This document shows, one piece after another, positions 60,266 to 64,000 of a stretch of 64,000 nucleotides of DNA (its first letter is position 1; every line of letters starts with the position of its first letter). Made by a program: the position numbers and the translations under genes. The notes under the pieces are model-generated. The model was not told the DNA's origin. It did no database searches and saw only the letters and a program-made list of their open reading frames with translations. Source of the stretch: Phanerochaete sordida (Eukaryota; Basidiomycota; Agaricomycetes; Polyporales; Phanerochaetaceae). The stretch spans positions 186,001 to 250,000 of the forward strand of contig BPQB01000031.1 of assembly GCA_019973155.2 (NCBI GenBank). The letters run 5' to 3'.

Positions 60266-60345
60266 TGACCGGTCGCATCACTGGTGACCAAGCGCAGGAT
60301 TACCAAGCCTCCATGGTCAGATTCGTCCATTCATAAGGACCTCGA
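60266..60345 (+). promoter_or_regulatory. Conserved proximal promoter of MDR copy B
   Basis: TGACCGGTCGCATCACTG at 60266-60283 is repeated exactly upstream of copy C (62811-62828). It is followed in both by TGACCAAGCG and, near 60330, by a CATAAGG TATA-like word. The conserved block lies about 150 bp before the start codon. Confidence 0.6.
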
Positions 60346-60415
60346 GAGCTCATGCGCAAGCCTCTCAGGACGCTACTCGATCCCCTAACCGACCCTCACG
60401 CCCCATCTGAAGGAT

Positions 60416-61664
60416 ATGGCAACCCACCGCGCGGTCGCAATCACGGCCGTCGGCTCCCTTGAGGTCGTTAACCTCCCGACTCCCGTACCAGGAGCCGACG
60501 AGGTCCTCATACACGTGCGCTACAGCGCGCTCATCGCGTTCGACGGATACCAGCTAGACATTGGCTATATGCTCTCCGCCAACGACTATCCTCACGTCAT
60601 TGGCTTTGGAAGCGCGGGCTTCGTGAAAGCAGTCGGCGAGAATGTCAAGGATCTCAAGGAAGGAGACCGAGTACGCTTCAACCACCTCGCAGATACGAGC
60701 GCCCGAGCTGACCACTGCAATTCAGGTTGCGGCCTACAATCTACCTCAAAGCCGTAATAAGAGCGCGCAGGAATACGCGGTTGTCCCGAGGTGGCAGGTA
60801 GCTAAGGTATCTCAGTCTTTGTCCCTTCTCATTGCTTGCGTCTGACAGGATCTCCTTCAGATACCTGAGTCGGTCCCGCTCCATGAAGCGGCGTCCATCC
60901 CCGACAACTATGTCACCGCGATGTTCACCGTCTTCGGCACTCCAAACCTCGCCCTCCCTATCCCACCTTCCCTTGTTCCTCCCTCCTCGGTACCCACCCG
61001 CCCGTCCGTCGATCTCTCGGTCCCGGTACTCGTCTACGGCGCCGGATCCTCGGCCGGCCAGTTCTTCATCCAGGCACTACGCCTCGCAGGATTCACCGAC
61101 GTCTTCGCTGTCGCCTCCAGCAAGCACCACGAGTACCTGCGCACGCTCGGGGCGACGCAGTGCTTCGACTACCGCTCGCGCGACGTCGCCGCGCAGATCC
61201 GCGCGGCCGCAGCCAGCACGAAGCACGGCCGTCTCCCCATCGCCCTGGACCCGATCGCCACGCGCGGGAGCCTGACGCTCCTGTCCGAGGTGCTCGCCTC
61301 GCCCGCCGCGCTCCCTCCAGCTCGTTTGGCAGTCCTGCTAGCGTACAAGGACGGCGACTCGGTCACGAACAGTCCCGGCACAGCGATGTCCTTGACGCCC
61401 CCGCGGTGGCTCGAGGACGCCCTCGCTGGGAAGAACATCGACCTCGTCCCGGTCGGAACCTTCCGCTTTGGCGAGGACGGCTTTTCGCGCGAGAACATCG
61501 TGCCCGTGATCCTACCCCAACTCTTGGCTGAGGGCAAGCTCCGCGCGAACCCTGTGCGGCTTCTAGAGGAGGGGACTTTGCTGGAGAGGGTGAAGACGGG
61601 TCTCGACCTGCTGAGGCACAACAAGATAAGCGGTGAGAAGCTCGTCGTGGAGCTCAAGTTTTAA
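60416..61664 (+). CDS. MDR-superfamily NAD(P)H oxidoreductase, copy B
   Basis: Three exons (60416-60670, 60726-60806, 60861-61664) give 1140 nt, 379 residues, the same exon lengths as copy A. The GroES-like N-terminus is MATHRAVAITAVGSLEVVNL. The Rossmann motif is VLVYGAGSSAGQFFIQALRL. The C-terminal half is nearly identical to copy A (FTVFGTPNLALP, ASSKHHEYLRTLGATQCFDY, AGKNIDLVPVGTF, GLDLLRHNKISGEKLVV). Copy A is 26 kb away and inverted; copy C follows directly in tandem. High similarity confined to this subfamily suggests recent duplication. It is likely a cytosolic reductase of enones or quinones; the substrate is unknown. Confidence 0.9.
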
Positions 61665-61823
61665 AGATCAGGGTAGCATGAGAATGATACAATGTACTCG
61701 AAGCTATTAGCAGTCTCTGTGTTGATTTTCTGCACTCGTTGTGTATCTCACGAGGGTGTATGAGATAACGCGGTGTGCTCAACAGCAGAGGCTTGTGCGC
61801 CGGACGTATTTCCTGTGAAACGT

Positions 61824-62005
61824 AGACGAGCAGATTTTTTTTTTTTTAATGTCTGCTTATTATACTGCGTACAACCTGGTACATGCGCAGTGTGCCATAG
61901 AGCATAGGTCATAGGGCATAGAAAGTGGTTCCCATCTGGGACAGGGCACTTGCTCCTTTCAAAGCAAGTGCCAGAGACACCCGTTACCGGGAGACGAGCA
62001 GATTT
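61824..62005 (-). mobile_element. Short retroposed insertion with poly-A tail and target duplication
   Basis: A 154-bp insert (61838-61991) is flanked by the exact 14-bp direct repeat AGACGAGCAGATTT (61824-61837 and 61992-62005). Its left edge is a run of T (13 in total including the duplicated bases), i.e. a poly-A tail if the insert is read on the minus strand. This is the pattern left by LINE-type target-primed insertion of a SINE or a processed transcript. No clear Pol III B box was seen, so it may be a 5'-truncated SINE or mRNA piece. Confidence 0.65.
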
Positions 62006-62810
62006 GAGTTGCAAAGCATGGCGTCACCAGGGCATTTATTGCACTTTCGCGGTGCGAGGTGAGCGGGGTCCATGCGGTGGCCATGGTCCTCGACTCTCGC
62101 CAAAGGCGCGCGTCGGCCTTCGTGCGCCTCGACGCTGACGACCACTGCGACGGCAGCCCTTGCCCTGTGATATGCATATTCCCCATTTTAAGAGCGGCAT
62201 AAGGAATAGAGCATGTCTGCTATGATGCAGAGATGCAAGTGAATGTGCTGCAAGGTGCGTCCTCAGCTGCGTACGTCTCCGCAACGTCTTCGAACGCCAC
62301 TCGCCGCGCGAAACAGGTCTGCCTTCAAAGGCTCTTTGTTCCTTTACATGTCCGTCATTCTGATGCATGACAAGCTGATTTACACTCAGATACGATTCAG
62401 GCGGCGCGCGTAAGCCGAGAAGATGCACTGGATCGTCAGTTGTGTGGAAGACTACACGAGCTCAGGGCGTGCCATGAGGTATGCGCTCGTTGTGTCGGCT
62501 CGTGGCTTGCTATACACCGAAAGCAAAGTGTAACGCTCATGACTTTTGTAGAAAATCTTGCATGCTAACTCCTTCTCCTAAACAAGAAAGCGAGGAATGC
62601 ACCCCAAGCCTCAGGGCTAGTAACTTAGTCCTGCCCACGAGCCCCCGCCGAAGTCCTCTTGTTGGTGCCGCGTTCGTGCTAAGTCCTATCTGCTCGCATT
62701 TTAGGATGCTGCTGAGGTGCGCTTGCACCTTCGCTGCACGCTTACTCATGATTTGATGCTCGCTTTGCATTGTACGCGCCAAGTCAGGGCAGACTTTGCT
62801 GCCCGCCTGT

Positions 62811-62890
62811 TGACCGGTCGCATCACTGCTGACCAAGCGGTCCATGACCAAGCATGGACCCATGGCTAGGTACGTTTATCCATAAAGGCC
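62811..62890 (+). promoter_or_regulatory. Conserved proximal promoter of MDR copy C
   Basis: Carries the same 18-bp TGACCGGTCGCATCACTG word and TGACCAAGCG as copy B, then a CATAAAGG TATA-like word about 70 bp before the start codon. Confidence 0.6.
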
Positions 62891-62951
62891 TTGAGAGCAA
62901 TGTACTAAGTCTGCAGGACTCAGTCCACCTCATCGCTCGCCTCTAGCAGAC

Positions 62952-64000
62952 ATGGCTACCCACCGTGCAGTCGCCATTACGACCATTGGCTCCCTACAGA
63001 TCGTCGACGTCCCGACTCCCACTCCGGAAGCCGATGAGGTCCTCGTACACGTTCACTACACTGCGCTCATAGCGTTTGATGGGTATCAGCATGACAGAGG
63101 CTTTCTCGTCCCTGCTGGTGACTATCCACACGCCATTGGCATTGCGAGCGCGGGACTCGTCAAAGCCGTCGGCGAAAATGTCAAGGATTTCAAGGAAGGA
63201 GATAGGGTATGCTTTTCTCTTTTACAAATCGAGTCACCATGGCTCATTATCGTATGACAGGTCGCGGTTTTCAACAGACTGCTGAGCAAGACTAAGGGCG
63301 CGCAGGAGTACACAGTCGTCCCGAGGTGGAATGTAGCAAAGGTAGATCGATTCTCCCACCACGAATTTCTCGCGGCTGACTCTGTGCCCTCCAGGTACCG
63401 GAGACAGTCCCGCTTCACAAAGCGGCTTCCATCCCCGACAACTATGTCACCGCGATGTTCACCGTCTTCGGCACCCCGAATCTCGCGCTCCCTGTCCCTC
63501 CTTCCCTTGTTTCCCCAGCTCCCGTGCCAGCTCGCGCCGCCGTTGATCTCTCGGCCCCGGTACTCGTCTACGGCGCTGGCTCCTCGTCAGGGCAGTTCTT
63601 CATCCAGGCACTGCGCCTCGCGGGCTTCACCGACATCTTCGCTGTCGCCTCCAGCAAGCACCACGAGTACCTGCGCACGCTCGGCGCGACGCAGTGCTTC
63701 GACTACCGCTCGCCCGACGTAGTCGCGCAGATTCGGGCAGCCGCGACCAGCACGAAGCACGAACGTATCTCCATCGCCTTGGATCCAATCGCGGCGCGCG
63801 GGAGCCTGGCGCTCCTGAGCGAGGTCTTGGCGTCGCCTACCTCGCTGCCTCCCGCACGTCTGGCGGCCCTGCTGCCCTTCAAGGACGGTGACTCTGTCAC
63901 GAACGGTATCGACGCCGATATGTCCCTGACCGTCACACCTTGGGTCGAAGGTGTCTTCGCCGGGAAGAACATCGACCTCGTGCCGGTCGGGACCTTCCAC
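62952..64000 (+). CDS. MDR-superfamily NAD(P)H oxidoreductase, copy C (cut by window end)
   Basis: Exons 62952-63206, 63261-63341 and 63395 to beyond the window. The first two exons have exactly the lengths of copies A and B. The GroES-like domain begins MATHRAVAITTIGSLQIVDV. The Rossmann part has VLVYGAGSSSGQFFIQALRL and ASSKHHEYLRTLGATQCFDY. It is more diverged than A is from B, notably in exon 2 (VAVFNRLLSKTKGAQEYTV) and at the end (DADMSLTVTPWVEGVFAGKN). Roughly the last 65 codons lie outside the window, so completeness cannot be judged. No frameshift or stop is seen in the visible part. Confidence 0.88.

Larger units (their letters stand above)
57776..60415. other. Intergenic stretch with direct repeat, no supported gene
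   Basis: Contains an imperfect direct repeat (58275-58405 and 58511-58645) and a GC-rich block at 58880-59320. The plus frame 59363-59602 reads fairly protein-like (LDGWEDTYTVTHCAFAETNE) but starts and stops without partners or a recognised family. The last 150 bp are the promoter of MDR copy B. Confidence 0.45.
61665..62951. other. Intergenic region between MDR copies B and C
   Basis: Holds a small retroposon-like insertion (61838-61991) and the promoter of copy C. No gene is otherwise supported. Confidence 0.5.

Overview
This is nuclear DNA from a filamentous basidiomycete, most likely an Agaricomycete of the wood-decay (polypore) kind. The evidence is the gene architecture: many short exons split by introns of about 50-60 nt with GTRNGT donors and CAG/TAG acceptors, compact divergent and convergent gene pairs, and C/G-rich third codon positions. 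The gene families fit too, with expanded MYND-finger proteins, AsaB/CmcJ-type oxygenases, small secreted proteins and MDR-type reductases. I see no bacterial, organellar, rRNA, tRNA or CRISPR signal.

Layout. 1-4148 is gene-poor. 4149-6990 is an MKT1-like post-transcriptional regulator and 7689-8435 a small zinc-finger protein. 8436-13370 is a long, partly very GC-rich stretch without a convincing gene. 13371-17916 is a dense housekeeping block: CWC27 (spliceosomal cyclophilin, -), UBC6 (ER tail-anchored E2, +) and CDC8 (thymidylate kinase, -). 18199-29922 is an accessory block. It holds three related MYND zinc-finger genes (one +, two -), an AsaB-type oxygenase between the first two, and a membrane-anchored coiled-coil protein between the last two. 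30080-31640 looks like a non-autonomous DNA transposon with clustered TACCGC/GCGGTA motifs at its ends.

From 32338 a second accessory block holds two paralogous small secreted proteins (32338, 36783) around an MDR-type oxidoreductase (33208-34453, -). 37743-44701 returns to core genes: a Dsc1/Tul1-type RING membrane ubiquitin ligase, RIB3 (riboflavin synthesis) and MIR1 (mitochondrial phosphate carrier). 47616-51653 encodes an unrecognised 1186-residue protein made of repeated units whose borders coincide with phase-1 introns. I consider it the best candidate for something undescribed. 51654-56336 is intergenic, with another GC-rich island and an orphan-looking promoter. 56337-57775 encodes a Ser-rich low-complexity protein. 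The right end (60416-64000) carries two further tandem copies of the MDR oxidoreductase, the last cut by the window edge, with a small retroposed insertion between them.

The ER ubiquitin ligase and the ER-anchored E2 share a general theme (membrane protein quality control), but the core genes otherwise form no single pathway. The accessory blocks are best read as local gene-family expansions: 3 MYND, 3 MDR and 2 secreted genes. For MKT1, ZnF, CWC27, UBC6, CDC8, AsaB, RIB3, MIR1, the three MDR copies, the two secreted genes, the coiled-coil gene and the repeat protein, exon joins were worked out by hand. Where the gene is complete in the window, the exon lengths sum to a multiple of three. DSC1, the three MYND genes and the second intron of the Ser-rich gene are only partly resolved.
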